Positions 25,033-34,580 of a stretch of DNA of 64,000 nucleotides are shown one piece after another. A program made the translations under genes and the position numbers. The stretch is from Deltaproteobacteria bacterium (GTDB lineage: Bacteria > Myxococcota_A > Polyangia > DRWM01 > JAAZOP01): positions 1 to 64,000 of the forward strand of contig JACRCX010000089.1 in assembly GCA_016218815.1 (NCBI GenBank), given 5' to 3'. Within the stretch, counting starts at the first letter, position 1. Each line of letters starts with the position of its first letter. A model generated the notes under the pieces. It was not told the DNA's origin. It ran no database searches and worked only from the letters and a program-made list of their open reading frames with translations.

Positions 25033-25281
25033 GCTTGCACGACCTAGCGGCAGGCCAAAACGGCGTCATGCGTCAGCCCAGGTCCACTTCCGACCGCATC
25101 GAATCCAGCGGAACGGCGTCTTCGGGCGGCAGGTCGTCCGGGGAAACGGTGCCGCGTTGGTGCCGACAACGAACGTCAGCGGGGGCGATCTGGGACGCGC
25201 GAGCGGCGCGTCCGTGGATTGGCGTCGCCGCGGCGTCGCGCCCATTGCCTTGTGCGGCCTGGCGGCAGTACCTTGCTCGCC

Positions 25282-25929
25282 GTGGACGGCGAGGAGCGCC
25301 TTGCGGACCTGGTCGCGGCGGTCAGGGCCGGCCGAGAGGAACCCGAGCGGCGCGCGGCGGAGGAGCGGCTGGCGGCGGCCGTCTGCGCTCTGTTGCTCCT
25401 CTCCCTGCGCAAGCACCGTGTGGTCAGAGACGCCGAAGACATCGCACAGGAGAAGGTCTGCGGGCTCGTCCAGCGCCTCATGGCCGGCGCCGCGAACACG
25501 GGCCGGGAGGAACAGTACGTCTGGGTGGCGGGGAAGAACGCGGCCATCGATGATGCCAGACGGCCCTCCCGCCGCCGGCTGTCATCCCTGACCCGGGACG
25601 ATGGGGCGGAACAGGAGCTGCCGGAGGGCGGATCGTCGCTCGACCAGCGGCACGAGGTTCGCGAGCAGGCGCGATGGGTCGCCCATCTGCTTCGGGAGCC
25701 TGGGCCGCCGCGGGCCTACAAGGAAGTCCTGCGTCGGCTTTTCCTTGAGGAAGTGCCCCTCGACGACATCGTGCGGGAGGAACTGGCGCGTCCGGCGCGC
25801 TCGGGCGCTGTCCGCTCGGAGGAGCAGGCCCGTAACGCCGTCGACCAGCGCATCAGCCGCGCGCGGTCGTGGCTCCGGACGCGACTCGCCGACCTGCTGG
25901 GGGAAGCCCAGGACGGTGACGGACCATGA
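25282..25929 (+). CDS. ECF-like RNA polymerase sigma factor
   Basis: A 215-residue protein. A region-2-like helix pair is clear: Arg-Asp-Ala-Glu-Asp-Ile-Ala-Gln-Glu near residue 48 and Trp-Val-Ala-Gly-Lys-Asn-Ala-Ala-Ile-Asp-Asp-Ala-Arg-Arg near 83, matching core-binding and -10-recognition helices. A C-terminal helix with Asn-Ala-Val-Asp-Gln-Arg-Ile-Ser-Arg-Ala-Arg is the likely region 4, though an insert of about 20 residues makes it atypical. Starts TTG at 25219 or 25273 are possible; GTG at 25282 gives a usual N-terminus. It overlaps the next gene by ATGA, so it is made together with the system it may control. Confidence 0.7.
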   Translation: MDGEERLADLVAAVRAGREEPERRAAEERLAAAVCALLLLSLRKHRVVRDAEDIAQEKVCGLVQRLMAGAANTGREEQYVWVAGKNAAIDDARRPSRRRLSSLTRDDGAEQELPEGGSSLDQRHEVREQARWVAHLLREPGPPRAYKEVLRRLFLEEVPLDDIVREELARPARSGAVRSEEQARNAVDQRISRARSWLRTRLADLLGEAQDGDGP

Positions 25930-27692
25930 CGGCCCTCATCCTGTTCGACGCCGACCAGGATTGGGAGGAGGGCGGTCCCGTGTCGCCGCCGGTCTGTCGC
26001 GCCGACGGCGTGGTCGTCGTCTTCGGATGCAATACTGCGACCGTCTGCCGGCGATGTCTTTCCTTCGACCGTATTCGGTTTGTCGCCCATCGCTTGGCGA
26101 GACTGGTCGAGGTGCCCTCCGGTACCTCCGGACGGTGCGCGCCGGACCCCGTGTCGTTCGAGTTCGTCTTGACCTTGACGATGCCCGAGGCCGTGGATGC
26201 CGCCCTGGTGCGAATGCTCGTCAACGCGGGCGCCGCAGAGACGGCGGGCAGCGAATTCCGGCAAGTTCTGCTCGTCTCAGACGACCTCGGTCTGCGTCGG
26301 GATGTCTTCTGGGGTTTGTCGCGCCGGCGGCCCTGGCTCAACCCTGACCGGAAGGCGGCCGCTGGTGCGCTCGGACGTTCCGTTTGGCGCTTCGACGTCG
26401 CATCGAGACCCTTGATACGGTCCTTCCCCCGGGAACCGAACGTGACCGAGAAGCCCTGTCCCGCGTCGACCGGTCCGGTCGTCGTGATCGATCGCCCGGA
26501 ACTGGCTGCCTGGGCAGCGAGACAACGGCTCCAGCCGACCGGGAACCTGCCGGACATCGCCCGCCAGGTGACGATCCGTCCCGCGGTGCTCACCCAGGTC
26601 GGGCTGACTCGGGCGACCGTGCGCGGCGTCGATCGACTGCGCCGCCGGGCGGCGAGTCCGGGCGCCCCGATCCCGCTGGGGGCGTGCGACGCGCGCGACG
26701 GCCTCGAGTACTGCATGTCGGCGTCGCACCGCCGCGCGGATCCTGCGGCTCGCCGACAGGTGCAAGTTCTGCCCACGGCGCTCGGTCCGGGTGCAGTCCG
26801 CCTGCACTGCGGGGACCCGCCCGATCTGGTGAACACCCTCGCGACGCGGTTGCCGCTTTGGGTTGTCCGAGCCGCCGCCCAAGCCGGCGGGTTGTGCGCG
26901 CTCCGTGTGCGCTGGCCCGCTTTGGACGACGAAAAGGCGCTCGCGGCGGTTCGCTCCGAGGTCGCTCCGGCGGATGAGCACGTGACCGTCCGGTTGTCCG
27001 CAGTCCGGGTGGATCGAACGGACCGGTCGGACCAGGGGACGGGGAGTCCACCGGGCTCCTGCGGCGCCGACAGCCTGGCCAGACGCGGCCTGGGCGCGCA
27101 GATCGAACGACCCGGCGACTCGCCGCCCAGGGCGTGGTGGGTCCTGGTACATCCTCACGCCGACCGGCATTCGGACGTGGACGCGCGGGCCAAACTTCGC
27201 GTCGAGGACGCCGAGGTTGCGGGCGCGCTTCCGGGAAACTCCATCCATGGGATCGCCGGCTACCCTGCGGTCACAAGCGACGGCCTTGGGATCGTGCTGC
27301 GCGGGGCAGCCGGGCGGGAGGTGGAGGTGACCATCGACGCGCAGGCGCCGGTTCCCGCCAACACGATCGTCCCGGGTACCGATCGCGATGCGCGGCGGGT
27401 CGCCGTGCTCGCGCTCGGCGAGTCGCTCCCGCCCCGGTGGCGGGGAAACTGCGCGTGCATCCAGGACCTCGATCCTGCGGATCTTGCCGAGCAGTCGAGG
27501 CGCCTCTTCTCGGTGGACGTCCTCGAGAAACTCCAGCGATTCCCGCTCCTCGTGGCGATTGGACCGCACCGGGAAGCACGCGAGCGTCCCCGGGGGGGAA
27601 CCGCCGTGAGCCGTCGGCGCGACCGGGAGCCCGATGTCAGAGACGAGCGCCCTCCGACGTCACTCGGGCGTGGACGGAGTGGACTGCAATGA
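25926..27692 (+). CDS. Unknown protein, possible N-terminal PIN/NYN-like domain
   Basis: 588 residues, no family that I can name. The first ~145 residues have the layout of a NYN/PIN-like nuclease: Ile-Leu-Phe-Asp-Ala-Asp at 5-10, a Val-Val-Val-Phe-Gly strand near 33, Glu-Ala-Val-Asp-Ala-Ala-Leu near 89 and Leu-Val-Ser-Asp-Asp near 116. That puts acidic residues at the ends of strands, but this is a fold guess. The middle is Arg/Ala/Pro-rich and looks partly disordered. A second ordered part (about 400-530) has several beta strands. Translated together with the sigma factor before it and the 1144-residue gene after it (ATGA overlaps on both sides). C-ending codons dominate, unlike the housekeeping genes. 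Confidence 0.65.
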   Translation: MTALILFDADQDWEEGGPVSPPVCRADGVVVVFGCNTATVCRRCLSFDRIRFVAHRLARLVEVPSGTSGRCAPDPVSFEFVLTLTMPEAVDAALVRMLVNAGAAETAGSEFRQVLLVSDDLGLRRDVFWGLSRRRPWLNPDRKAAAGALGRSVWRFDVASRPLIRSFPREPNVTEKPCPASTGPVVVIDRPELAAWAARQRLQPTGNLPDIARQVTIRPAVLTQVGLTRATVRGVDRLRRRAASPGAPIPLGACDARDGLEYCMSASHRRADPAARRQVQVLPTALGPGAVRLHCGDPPDLVNTLATRLPLWVVRAAAQAGGLCALRVRWPALDDEKALAAVRSEVAPADEHVTVRLSAVRVDRTDRSDQGTGSPPGSCGADSLARRGLGAQIERPGDSPPRAWWVLVHPHADRHSDVDARAKLRVEDAEVAGALPGNSIHGIAGYPAVTSDGLGIVLRGAAGREVEVTIDAQAPVPANTIVPGTDRDARRVAVLALGESLPPRWRGNCACIQDLDPADLAEQSRRLFSVDVLEKLQRFPLLVAIGPHREARERPRGGTAVSRRRDREPDVRDERPPTSLGRGRSGLQ

Positions 27693-30600
27693 CGAGTTCT
27701 CACGAGGCGCCCCCTGCCGTTGCGCTGCAGACCCCAGGCGATCTGCTGCGGGCGCTGGCGGCACGCGTGGTTGGCCGGGACGACAGCGCCGGGGTGTCCG
27801 CCCCATCGTTCGGAACTGCCGCGGAGAGCGGGGGGGAACCGAGCCTCAACGAGCTGGTCGATGCGCTGCGCGAGCACGTGGATGCTGTGGTCCCCGTGAA
27901 GCCGCCGGTCGAACGCACGTCCCGCGACCGATGGTTGCGCATGGTCGAGGGGCTCGAGCTGGCTCGGCAGGGGGCGAAGGAGTTGCGCACGGACAGGCAC
28001 ACCTGGGCCCCGCGGTGTGCCGACATGCTCGAGCGGGCGGTAGCGGCGCGCACCCGCACGGTCCGCCGCATGAACCGCGCCTGGCTGCACGCGCGCGCCG
28101 CCGCAGAGCGGTGCGCCGAGCTGGGCCGGGAGGTCCGGCCGTGGAACGCGGTGCGAACCGCTGTCGCCTCCCGCGAGTTCGTGGCCCGCTCGACGAACCG
28201 CGAGGCCCTCGTTTCTGCATGGCTGCAGGATCTGTTGCACCCGGACGACGACGCCGAGCTTCGGCGTCTGGTGGCGGCGGGCGGCTTGTGGACGAAGGCG
28301 TACCGGGGGGCCATCGCCTGCTCTCTGACCGAGCTGGAGATCCCCGGCGGCAACCCGGCGCTCGACGTGGAAGGCGCCACGCGCGTGGGGCGCTTCGCCA
28401 TGCCTCACCTTGGCCGCGGCGCTGTGCTGGAGGTCCTCCGGACGCCCGAAGGGACTTTGTTGACGCGTGCCGGTCGGCCGGCCATCCGCCTGCCGCTGTC
28501 GGCGTCCGTTTGCCGAATCGAGGACGACCCCGTGATTGGACGGCTGGAGGTCATCCTGCGTCCAGCAAAGGCCCATCCGCTGAACGAGGGATGGCGTGCG
28601 GTCTGCGCCCTGCGTCGGCTGGCGGACGGCGAGGGTGACGACGGGGCCGCGCAGCGGGTCACGCTCGCCGCGGTCGCCCTGCTGCGCTTGCCGCAATGGA
28701 AGAGCGCCCTGGTCGAGGCGGCGCGCGCCTTCCGTGCCGGAGACGAGTCGAAGTCGGAGGAACTGCTGGAGTGGGTGCGGCATGCCTTCGAGGCGCGCGT
28801 CCTCCTGGACGCGGTCGCGGACCGGTTGATGTCTCGGAGCCTCGTCGAGTTGCTTGAGGCTCTCGATGAAGAGCTGCGAGATGCCGGAGACGCGGTTCTC
28901 TTGCTGGCCATCGAGGACTACGACGACCTGACCGCGGGCGTTCGGGTCGACCCTCGGGCCTGGTGGGGCAGGCGCGAGGCGCTCGATCTGGAAGTACCGG
29001 AGGCGGAGCTGGACGTCGCCTTGGTGTATGTCGCCGGCGAAATTGGTGTGGCGGCGGAAGCCAAGGACTCGGTGCGTGGCCCGGTCTGGGTCCGGGGGGA
29101 CGGTGCCGCACCGGCGCGCGAGGGCGCGATCGTCAGGTCTCCTCGGCCGGCGAAGGTCGCGGCGCCGCTGCCTCGTTCGACGCCGTCGTCCGAGGGTGTG
29201 CGACAGGCCTTCCAGCGGGCGAAGACCGTGGACGACGGCTCCCTGCCGCGATCGACACCACCGCCCACGCGCGTCAGGTGGCCGGCCCAGCCGCGCTTGG
29301 CGCTGGCAGCGCCGGAGGACGTGGCAGAGACGGTGCGTCGCGTGGCCGGCTCTGCGCCGCAGTCTCGCCACGGCCGCTACAAGGAGGCCGAGCGCGAACT
29401 GGAGGGCCTGCCCTGTCCCTGGTTGCGAGCCGACGTTCGTGACGCTCTTGCCGAGGTGGAACGCGCGCTCGCGGGGTCGAAGGAAGAGTGGATGGTCGGT
29501 GGCCTGCGCGAGGCGATCGGACCGTCACCGGGCAGGGTCCCGGTTCTCGCCTATGTGCCGGACATCCAGGCCGCCGTGGTGCTCGAACTGCGCATCCGAT
29601 TGCGGGACGGCGCCGGGAATCCTTGGGAGGAGGCGTCGGCACTGCGGCAGGTGGCCAGGGACGCGGTGCGAGCCGCGTACCGCGCCACGGCCGAACTCAC
29701 GAAGCTCCGGTGCCCGCCCAGGCCCTTCCAGGCCCACTCGTTCTCGCTCGTCGGACCGAACGTGCCGCTGGAGGTCGAAGGCGATTCCCTGGCGCTGCCC
29801 GCGGTACTCGCTTTCGCATCGGTCTGGACCGGCGAAGCTGTCAAGGACGACATCTCCGCCTCGGCCGGCATCGTCGTCGGTGACCCGCAGCGCGTACGTT
29901 CTGTCGGGCACGTCCGGGAGAAGGCCGAGGCCCTCGTTTCGTGGGCGGCCGGGGGACCGCGCTGTCGCCTGCTCGTGCATCCGGACGATGCCGAGCACAT
30001 CGACCCCGAGTCCGCCCGTGCGGTAGAGGTCGCAACTTGGCAGGACGCGGTTCGTGAGGCCGGACTCCTCGAGCCACTCGCCAAGTTGTCGGGCGAGTTC
30101 GAGGGCATCGAGACAGCCGAGCTTCGGGGGAAGCTGCAGACGATGGTCGATGAGGTGCGCGAGCAGCGCATCGCCGGCTACCAGGTCTTCGGGCCCGATC
30201 CCTGGCTCGCCCTGGGGGACGGCATGCGAACGCTGCTGCGCTGGCTGAGGGAGCACCGTCAGGTGCGCCGCGATGTCCTGGCGGAGGGGGCCGCGCACGC
30301 GGCGCTGGCGTTCACGTACGGCGGGGACCCGGATGGCGCCGGGGACGTGCTTCGGATGTTGGAAGGCATCGATCCGGCGTCGCTGTCAGCCGGACCGAGG
30401 GTCTTCGCCCGCGTCGTCGAGCTGACGCGACTCATCGGCCAGGACGCATGGGCGAAGTGCACCAAGCTGTCGAGAACGCTCGAGCGCGAGGTCAAACGGC
30501 TGCCCGAGCCCGACAAACGCCGCCTGGCAGGCATGGTGCTGGGGACCCTCGGTCGGGCACTGATGCACCAGGGGAAGGTCGACCGAGCGATCCCTCTCCT

Positions 30601-31123
30601 GCGACGGGGCCTCGCCCATCACGCGCGCTATCCCGAAGTCCTGCACGAAGCGCCTCGGTCACGCGTCTACCTCGCCGTGGCACTCCGCCTCGCCGGGAGG
30701 CTGGGCGATTCGCTCGAGCAGCTCGCCCTGGCGAAGCGCCAGCTCGGACGCCCGGAGTATCGCGAGAGCGCGACCTACCCACGGACGACGCTGATGTTCG
30801 TGTCCTACGAGCGAGCGCGGACCGTGCTGGCGATGGCGGTGAAAACGCAGGAACGGGATCGCGGCGCCTCGCGTCGGTTCCTGCGAGACGCGTTGGCCAG
30901 CGCCGAGGAAGCCCGGGAGTTGGGTCGGGAGGTTGGGTGGCCGCCGTTCCCCGGCTTGTTGCGCACGCAGGTCTGGATCTACCGGGAGCGAGGCGACGGG
31001 GCGAAGGCCGAAGAGACGCTGCGGCAGCTCGAGGCGCGCGTGGGCCCGCAGCCTCTCCCGCGGGAACGGCGGATCCTGAAGGAAGCCCGTGGCCGGTTCC
31101 GACCCGACGGCGAGGTGTTCTGA
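27689..31123 (+). CDS. Large protein with Lon-type Ser-Lys domain and helical repeats
   Basis: 1144 residues. The N-terminal ~480 residues are helical and unassigned. A Pro/Ser/Arg-rich linker follows at about 480-545. At about 610-780 the chain follows the Lon (S16) peptidase fold: a long helix (Val-Ala-Arg-Asp-Ala-Val-Arg-Ala-Ala-Tyr), then Gly-Asp-Ser-Leu-Ala-Leu-Pro in place of the Gly-Pro-Ser-Ala-Gly catalytic serine, and Val-Arg-Glu-Lys 45 residues later in the place of the catalytic lysine (43 in E. coli Lon). The last ~300 residues are helix pairs like TPRs (Leu-Gly-Arg-Ala-Leu-Met-His-Gln-Gly-Lys-Val-Asp-Arg-Ala). No AAA+ motor is fused. It could be a regulated protease or a dead scaffold. 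Third gene of the sigma-factor operon. Confidence 0.7.
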   Translation: MTSSHEAPPAVALQTPGDLLRALAARVVGRDDSAGVSAPSFGTAAESGGEPSLNELVDALREHVDAVVPVKPPVERTSRDRWLRMVEGLELARQGAKELRTDRHTWAPRCADMLERAVAARTRTVRRMNRAWLHARAAAERCAELGREVRPWNAVRTAVASREFVARSTNREALVSAWLQDLLHPDDDAELRRLVAAGGLWTKAYRGAIACSLTELEIPGGNPALDVEGATRVGRFAMPHLGRGAVLEVLRTPEGTLLTRAGRPAIRLPLSASVCRIEDDPVIGRLEVILRPAKAHPLNEGWRAVCALRRLADGEGDDGAAQRVTLAAVALLRLPQWKSALVEAARAFRAGDESKSEELLEWVRHAFEARVLLDAVADRLMSRSLVELLEALDEELRDAGDAVLLLAIEDYDDLTAGVRVDPRAWWGRREALDLEVPEAELDVALVYVAGEIGVAAEAKDSVRGPVWVRGDGAAPAREGAIVRSPRPAKVAAPLPRSTPSSEGVRQAFQRAKTVDDGSLPRSTPPPTRVRWPAQPRLALAAPEDVAETVRRVAGSAPQSRHGRYKEAERELEGLPCPWLRADVRDALAEVERALAGSKEEWMVGGLREAIGPSPGRVPVLAYVPDIQAAVVLELRIRLRDGAGNPWEEASALRQVARDAVRAAYRATAELTKLRCPPRPFQAHSFSLVGPNVPLEVEGDSLALPAVLAFASVWTGEAVKDDISASAGIVVGDPQRVRSVGHVREKAEALVSWAAGGPRCRLLVHPDDAEHIDPESARAVEVATWQDAVREAGLLEPLAKLSGEFEGIETAELRGKLQTMVDEVREQRIAGYQVFGPDPWLALGDGMRTLLRWLREHRQVRRDVLAEGAAHAALAFTYGGDPDGAGDVLRMLEGIDPASLSAGPRVFARVVELTRLIGQDAWAKCTKLSRTLEREVKRLPEPDKRRLAGMVLGTLGRALMHQGKVDRAIPLLRRGLAHHARYPEVLHEAPRSRVYLAVALRLAGRLGDSLEQLALAKRQLGRPEYRESATYPRTTLMFVSYERARTVLAMAVKTQERDRGASRRFLRDALASAEEARELGREVGWPPFPGLLRTQVWIYRERGDGAKAEETLRQLEARVGPQPLPRERRILKEARGRFRPDGEVF

Positions 31124-31161
31124 CTCGGCGGGGCAATGCGGAGTCGGATCGCGAGCGGTGC

Positions 31162-32082
31162 ATGACCACGTCCCTGCCACGTGAACTGTGCGTCTTCGTG
31201 GCGACGAGCCGAGACGAGGTCCCGGCCGGGTGCCGGCGCTACGCCAGCGTCGATGGGTCGGTCCCAGGCGCGGTGGTGACCTGGGACCACCACGTGACGG
31301 GTGAGCCGATCAACCTTGACGCAATGCCCGAGGTCATCGACACCGCGGGTATCGACGGCGTCGGGACGACCATGGCCGACACTGACGCTTTGGTCAGCGT
31401 GGTCGCCGTGTTGCTCGGGGGCAAGGCCCGCCTCCCGCCGGGAGTCAGGGCAATCTTCGAGGCGGCCTCGCATCGCTGCGACCACTTGGCGCCGCATCCG
31501 CAGGTTGAGCGTGCCGTGGACGAGGCCGGGCGTGGTTTCCACGCCTTCGTCAGCGAAGCGTTCAAGGCGGCGCCGCGGCAGGCCATCTCGGAGACGTTCG
31601 CTAGGCTCTGCCGTGAGGTCGCCGAGATCGTCCGCCTGGGCCGGCCGCTGCCCCGGGCGGCGGATGCCGCCGCCGGCGCGCGGGACGCCGAGCGGCTGGA
31701 CGTCGAGGGCGGGATCCGTCGCCTCGGGGTCGTCGCCGTGATCGACCTGCGCGGCCGCGACCCGATCCCCCCCGACGCGATCTATGCCCGCGTCGACTGC
31801 CCGGTCGGGGTCTTCGTCGCCGACCATCGCAAGGGAGGCATTGTCTACACCGTGGGCATCAACCCCTTCGCCCATGGTGCACCGAGCGAGTTGACCGCAG
31901 CCTTGGCGGCGTTGGCGCGCGCCGAGTTCGCGCACGGCGCCCCCGCTCTCGCGGCGACGCCGGTCCCCGGCAGCGAGAACTGGGGCGGGCGTCCGACGGT
32001 CTTCGGCTCGCCGTGGAACTACGGCTCGCGCCTGGCGCCGGACGAGGTCGCGACGATCGTCGCGGAGGCCGTCCGCGGCTGA
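31162..32082 (+). CDS. DHH-like phosphoesterase domain protein
   Basis: 306 residues. The N-terminal half has Val-Thr-Trp-Asp-His-His near residue 40 and Met-Ala-Asp-Thr-Asp-Ala-Leu near 72, and the C-terminal part has a Trp-Gly-Gly-Arg-Pro-Thr-Val-Phe-Gly-Ser-Pro turn near 275. These resemble the DHH motif and the Gly-rich DHHA1 loop of phosphoesterases that cut short RNAs or cyclic dinucleotides. Motif spacing is not fully canonical, so this is a suggestion only. It follows the Lon-like gene by 38 bases in the same direction and is probably the last gene of that operon. Confidence 0.6.
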   Translation: MTTSLPRELCVFVATSRDEVPAGCRRYASVDGSVPGAVVTWDHHVTGEPINLDAMPEVIDTAGIDGVGTTMADTDALVSVVAVLLGGKARLPPGVRAIFEAASHRCDHLAPHPQVERAVDEAGRGFHAFVSEAFKAAPRQAISETFARLCREVAEIVRLGRPLPRAADAAAGARDAERLDVEGGIRRLGVVAVIDLRGRDPIPPDAIYARVDCPVGVFVADHRKGGIVYTVGINPFAHGAPSELTAALAALARAEFAHGAPALAATPVPGSENWGGRPTVFGSPWNYGSRLAPDEVATIVAEAVRG

Positions 32083-32129
32083 TCGAGGCGCAGGATCCCG
32101 CTCAAAGGTTCTCCGAGAACAAAGCGGAC

Positions 32130-33060
32130 TTCCGTCTGGCCCCGGCGTCGGTCCGCGTCCGGTCCCGGACAGTCGCTGCCCGACCTGTGACAGGTCCGCG
32201 CCGTCGACCAACTCCATGGCGTACCAGCACCGTTGTTGGTCCACGCCCGACGTGAGGATCTTCACCACGTTCGGGTGATCGCATCGTCCCAACGCGGCGA
32301 TTTCGCGTCGAAATCGCTCGAGCAGGATTGGATCGGACGCGGCGGATGGGGGCAGCACCTTGAGCGCCAGCTCCCGCCCGAGGCTTCTCTGCCACGCGCG
32401 GTAGACGACAGTCATTGCGCCGCGCCCGATTTCGCCGAGAAGCTGGAAATCACCGATCGTGTCGCCCGCGGCGACCACCTCCTCCGGGCCCGCCTCGTGC
32501 TCCAACAGGCTGGCGTCTTCGGCGGCCTGCAGATCCGACGGGCCCGCGCTCCTCCCTTGCAGCCGGCCGAGGAGTGCCGTCACTGCCTCGCGCGCATCCA
32601 GGTCCTTGAGGTTGTCCCCGGACAGGTAGTCGAGGTAGTCCGCGCGGCGAATCGACTCGATCTTCCCGTCCGCTTCCCGGATCGTCTTCCGGCTCGTGCG
32701 ATTGAGAAACCCCACCGCCTCCCGGCCGGTTTCGTCCTCCACGTACGCCACCAACGGGTGGAGCGGGATCGCGACACCGTCCCCCACCAGGTACAGCCGG
32801 TCCCTCGCGAACGCCGCGCTTTCCGCCGCGGGAAGGCGGGCCCGCCGGCCCGCGTCCAGCGGCACTCCCGCCAGACCGGTCAGGTCATGCCAGACGATCT
32901 CCGCTCCCGGCCCGCCGTCGTCCGCCCGGACCCCGGTACAGGCCAGTCGCAGGCCTCCCAGGATGACGTCCGACTCGAGCACCTCGGTTGTTGCCGCCAG
33001 GAGTTGGAGTTCGAGATTCCGCCGGACGTCGAGCACAGTTCGTGCTTCGTGGGTGACCGG
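32130..33060 (-). pseudogene. Truncated Ser/Thr protein kinase gene
   Basis: Read on the minus strand, the product has a beta-rich N-part (Asp-Arg-Leu-Tyr-Leu-Val-Gly-Asp-Gly and Ile-Pro-Leu-His-Pro-Leu-Val near 32780) and then a protein kinase N-lobe: Gly-Glu-Ile-Gly-Arg-Gly-Ala-Met near 32440, Val-Tyr-Arg-Ala-Trp, Leu-Ala-Leu-Lys-Val-Leu with the catalytic lysine near 32360, and a hinge Met-Glu-Leu-Val-Asp-Gly near 32215. After this the homology stops. The His-Arg-Asp catalytic loop, Asp-Phe-Gly and the whole C-lobe are missing. The upstream end also breaks off, at about 33060. It cannot be an active kinase. Confidence 0.6.
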
Positions 33061-33079
33061 AGCGTCGAGCGACTCGAAG

Positions 33080-34500
33080 AGAGCCCGGTGGAATGCACCA
33101 CGGACTACCAGGGCTTCCGGCGCACCGGTCTGCTGTGGATCGACTGTCCGGGGGTGCTGAGTGGAACCTTCGCCAACGCGGACCTCGCGCGGCGGCTCGT
33201 CCGGCGCGCGGACTTGGTGGTGCTGGTTTCCAGCTCCGACGCCCCGTTCAAGAGGACGGAGATGGCGGAGCTCGTGCGGCTGATACGCGAGTCGGGCAAC
33301 CAGCGTGTCGAGGCGATCCTGGTCGTGTCCAAGTTCGACGTGTTCGACGAAACCGTCGACCCGCGTACCGGTCGGATCACCAAGAGCGTGCGGCGCAAGG
33401 ATCGGGGCAGCGAGACCGGGCAGACGGTCTGGTGTCGGGAGGAGTTGGAGAGCACCGGCCTGTTGCCGTACATCCGGAACCCCGAGCCGATCCCGCTGAG
33501 CGTGTACTTGGCGCGGCAGGCGCTCGGCCGGCGGTGGATCGATGGGCGTCGCGGGCGGTCGCCGTCTGCCGACGGGTCGCGGGCCTACGAGGTATCCGGT
33601 GTGCCCGCGTTCCTTGCGCGGTTGGCTGTGGTTGTCCGCACCGATGGCGCCGCGATCAAGGCCGCGTGGCCGGCGAAGCGCCGGCAGGCGTTGAAGGCGG
33701 CGGTGGACGCGGTCTGCGATCGATCCGAGGCCGCGCTGGCGGGCGTGGCGGATCGGTTCCGGCAGGAGCGCACGAGATTGGCGGCGGCGCGGAAGCCCGC
33801 GTGCGACGAGGCGGCCGAAGCGGCGGCGGCGTCGGTGGCCGCGGCGTTGAAGAAGTCGGGTGCGGATGACCCAGCGGCGTTCGATCAGGCGGGCGCCGAG
33901 CGGCGCCTGCGGGAGGCGCTCGTGAAGGCCGTTCGGCGGGCGCTCGACCGGCACGTGCAGCCGATCCTGGCGAGCATCGGCGCGGAGATCGACGCCGCGA
34001 TGAAGGAGTACGCGGGCCGGACGCGGTTCGACGTCTCGGTACAGACCCGGTTTGTGACGCGGACCTACACGTCCACGGCGAAGGGGGAAGGGTGGGGTGC
34101 CGGGATCGGCGGCGGGGCCGGCGGCTACCTCGGGTTCGAGTTGGGCGTGGCCTTGGGCTCGGTGCTCGGGCCGGTGGGGAGCCTCGTCGGCGGGCTGCTG
34201 TTCGGTCTCGTGGGGGCGGGGCTCCTCTCTACGGCCGGCCGGTGGTTCGGCCGCGAGTTGGGTGGGCAGACCCGCACGGTCCGCGTCGCCGCCGGCACGA
34301 ACGCGGACGAGGTGGTCGCGGGGACGGCGCGCGAGATGGGCGACCACGCCGCGCGTGCGGTCGGCGAGGCGCTCGATCTTCTCGATCGCACGATCTTCGG
34401 GCAGATCCTGGGTGAGCTCTCCAGGCTCGGGAAGAACGTCGGGCGGTGGAGAAGAGCGTTGGCAGTTACCGCCCTGGTCGACCCGCGATCGGCTCATTAG
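33080..34500 (+). pseudogene. Dynamin-like GTPase lacking its P-loop end
   Basis: The frame gives a large GTPase from the G3 motif onward: Trp-Ile-Asp-Cys-Pro-Gly (DxxG-like) near 33140, Leu-Val-Val-Ser-Lys-Phe-Asp (G4) near 33335, then a long helical stalk and a Gly-rich hydrophobic region (34100-34240) that could insert in membranes, and a final helix. The G1 P-loop and switch I should lie upstream, but that DNA encodes the kinase fragment on the other strand. The frame is open further upstream without homology, so a product might still be made, but it could not bind GTP in the normal way. Confidence 0.6.
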
Positions 34501-34580
34501 GGAAGTCCGCGGTCGGGAGGCGTTTCGGTGCAGCGGGTCGCAGTAGGGGGTAGCCGCCAACGCCCCGTCGGATCCGCCGA

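Noticed and set aside
25060..25200. Minus-strand C-terminal fragment (Pro-Asp-Asp-Leu-Pro-Pro-Glu-Asp near its end) before the sigma gene
   Set aside because: It looks protein-like for about 30 residues, but there is no start, no ribosome binding site and no family. Too little to call a gene or remnant.
30979..34560. A 1193-residue minus-strand protein that includes the kinase part
   Set aside because: Only ~310 residues in the middle are kinase-like. The rest is antisense to the Lon-like, DHH-like and GTPase genes and has no protein-like composition.
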